Source: Paralichthys olivaceus
Lineage: Eukaryota; Chordata; Actinopteri; Pleuronectiformes; Paralichthyidae
NCBI RefSeq assembly: GCF_024713975.1
Contig: NC_091106.1
Span: 10,147,001-10,211,000, forward strand
Direction: 5' to 3'
Length of the DNA stretch: 64,000 nt
Shown: one piece after another, positions 62,716 through 64,000 of the stretch
How the letters are laid out: the number at the start of each line of letters is the position of its first letter
How positions within the stretch are numbered: the first letter of the stretch is position 1
Position numbers and translations under genes: made by a program
Notes under the pieces: model-generated
Databases searched by the model: none
Told to the model about the DNA's origin: nothing
The model's input: the letters and a program-made list of their open reading frames with translations, nothing else

Positions 62716-64000
62716 TTGGTTTTAATATTTTACCCTGCAAGGTGAAATACGTATCTATTGTTGCAAAACATTCAAGCAAGTCATCTTCGCTCTGAGAGCA
62801 ACTCTCATTGAGGACAGAAACTTTAACCTTAGAGCGGGAGTGTGGTCAACACTAGTTCCATGTTAGATACATCTTTTTTAAGGGTGTGATTGGTTGTTGA
62901 AAAATATATATATTTTATATTTTATATAAAAATATAAATTGCTAAACCATCATCATACGACACTGTTAATACATGGTGTGATTGTGAAAAGCCTGTTTTA
63001 TGACATCTCTGTTGAATAAATTGTAAGAGCAGGCTAAGTTTAATGTTTTTTGCTTTAAATTACTTGTTGGTGATTTTACTTTTTAATCTAGTTAATTCTA
63101 AAAATCCATTTGTGGCTGCTGGCTGATCTAAATGGATAACGGCATTGGTTAATCTACCATAAACCAGCAAACACACAAACAGTACAAGAAAAAAATAAAT
63201 AAAATAAATAAATACTTGGCCACTCTCCCACAATGGAACTCGACATCCAGCAGTTGCATTAAATATTCAGATATGTTATTCATGTAGTCTCTAGCCAGAA
63301 AGCTAATGCAAAGATTTTGGTTGATTTTAGAATCATCCTCTTCATTCTGACTCAATCCCCTCAAGCAACTAATTTTTTGAACCACAAAAGACAATTTTTG
63401 GGAAAAATGCAGTCGAACTCTCCGAGACGTGTAACCTGCACTTATGTTGGCAAGACACAAAAACCTGCACGAACCTGCACTTCGAAGATACATCACAGCC
63501 TGTGTGTGTGTGTAAAGAGACTTTTCACTCGAGCAGCATTTACTTTAGTATTTTCAACACACACAACACATGACCAGAGCTGAAGGCATGCAGGTGGACA
63601 AACACTGTTAGCAACTGCTCATTTTAATACAGTATAAACTTCTGGCTGTTCCAGATATTCTCTCTATCACCACATTAAAAAAAGTTAACTAGCTTAACAA
63701 TATAGCTTATTGTTCCAAACACAAAACGCTGTTTTGTAACACTAGTCCTTCACTGTGTTTCCTTATCTAACACAATGATGCCTGCAACCATTTGTCCAGG
63801 AGCTTGTTAACTGTTTGACCACTTTCAAAAACAGAGCACTTGGGACCATCTTGTCTATTTTCCAGGCAGTCACACTGTTAGCATTAGTGTGCTTTTCTAA
63901 ACAACATGAGAATCGACTGAAATCTGAAACTTCAATAATGTAGCCTTCGATAATGCGATGCATCACGATGAACGTCATTTCTGCTTCTGTTTATTTTTTT

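Larger units (their letters stand above)
58015..64000. other. Right flank: pde10a upstream region or first introns
   Basis: No gene is supported. The canonical pde10a N-terminal exon was searched for on the minus strand and not seen. The stretch holds a repeat relic at 62571-62715, a CTG run at 62168-62194, a short GT run near 61660 and AT-rich single-copy DNA. Confidence 0.5.

Overview
The window is vertebrate nuclear DNA, almost certainly from a ray-finned (teleost, probably percomorph) fish. The genes are split into short exons with GT/AG introns, the translated exons match vertebrate families along their whole length, and AT-rich introns and spacers carry (CA)n microsatellites and small dispersed repeats typical of teleosts. 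There is no bacterial, viral or CRISPR content.

Five genes were assembled exon by exon with reading phases that close at every junction. (1) mcu, the pore subunit of the mitochondrial calcium uniporter, + strand, 6638-11906; its first exon (transit peptide) was not found and probably lies left of the window. (2) oit3, a secreted liver ZP/EGF protein, + strand, 17778-26924, nine exons, 538 aa. (3) pla2g12b, a catalytically dead secretory-pathway phospholipase-A2-like protein, - strand, 31475-28387, four exons, 376 aa. (4) A coiled-coil gene that looks like the C6orf118 homologue (TSNAXIP1_N-like), - strand, 36187-33326, about 438 aa. (5) pde10a, a dual-GAF cyclic-nucleotide phosphodiesterase, - strand, 58014-41752, 21 exons, 746 aa with the first exon proposed here.

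The order mcu-oit3-pla2g12b matches human 10q22, and C6orf118-pde10a matches human 6q27, so two blocks that are separate in human are joined here within a few kilobases (around 31.5-33.3 kb). oit3 and pla2g12b both belong to liver/lipoprotein biology, and both have HNF4-type DR1 elements within about 200 bp upstream of their start codons.

Points most worth a second look: pla2g12b carries about 200 extra acidic residues, partly built from a 15-bp/5-residue tandem repeat, between its signal peptide and its conserved core; an intact hAT-type MITE with a perfect 8-bp target duplication fills most of pla2g12b intron 3; pde10a has a candidate alternative first exon in place of the usual N-terminus; a 65-codon ORF with a CCAAT/TATA-like promoter and a palindromic CRE lies in a pde10a intron; a GC-rich, hairpin-rich block of unknown origin lies in another pde10a intron. 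The flanks (1-6637 and 58015-64000) show no gene I can support.
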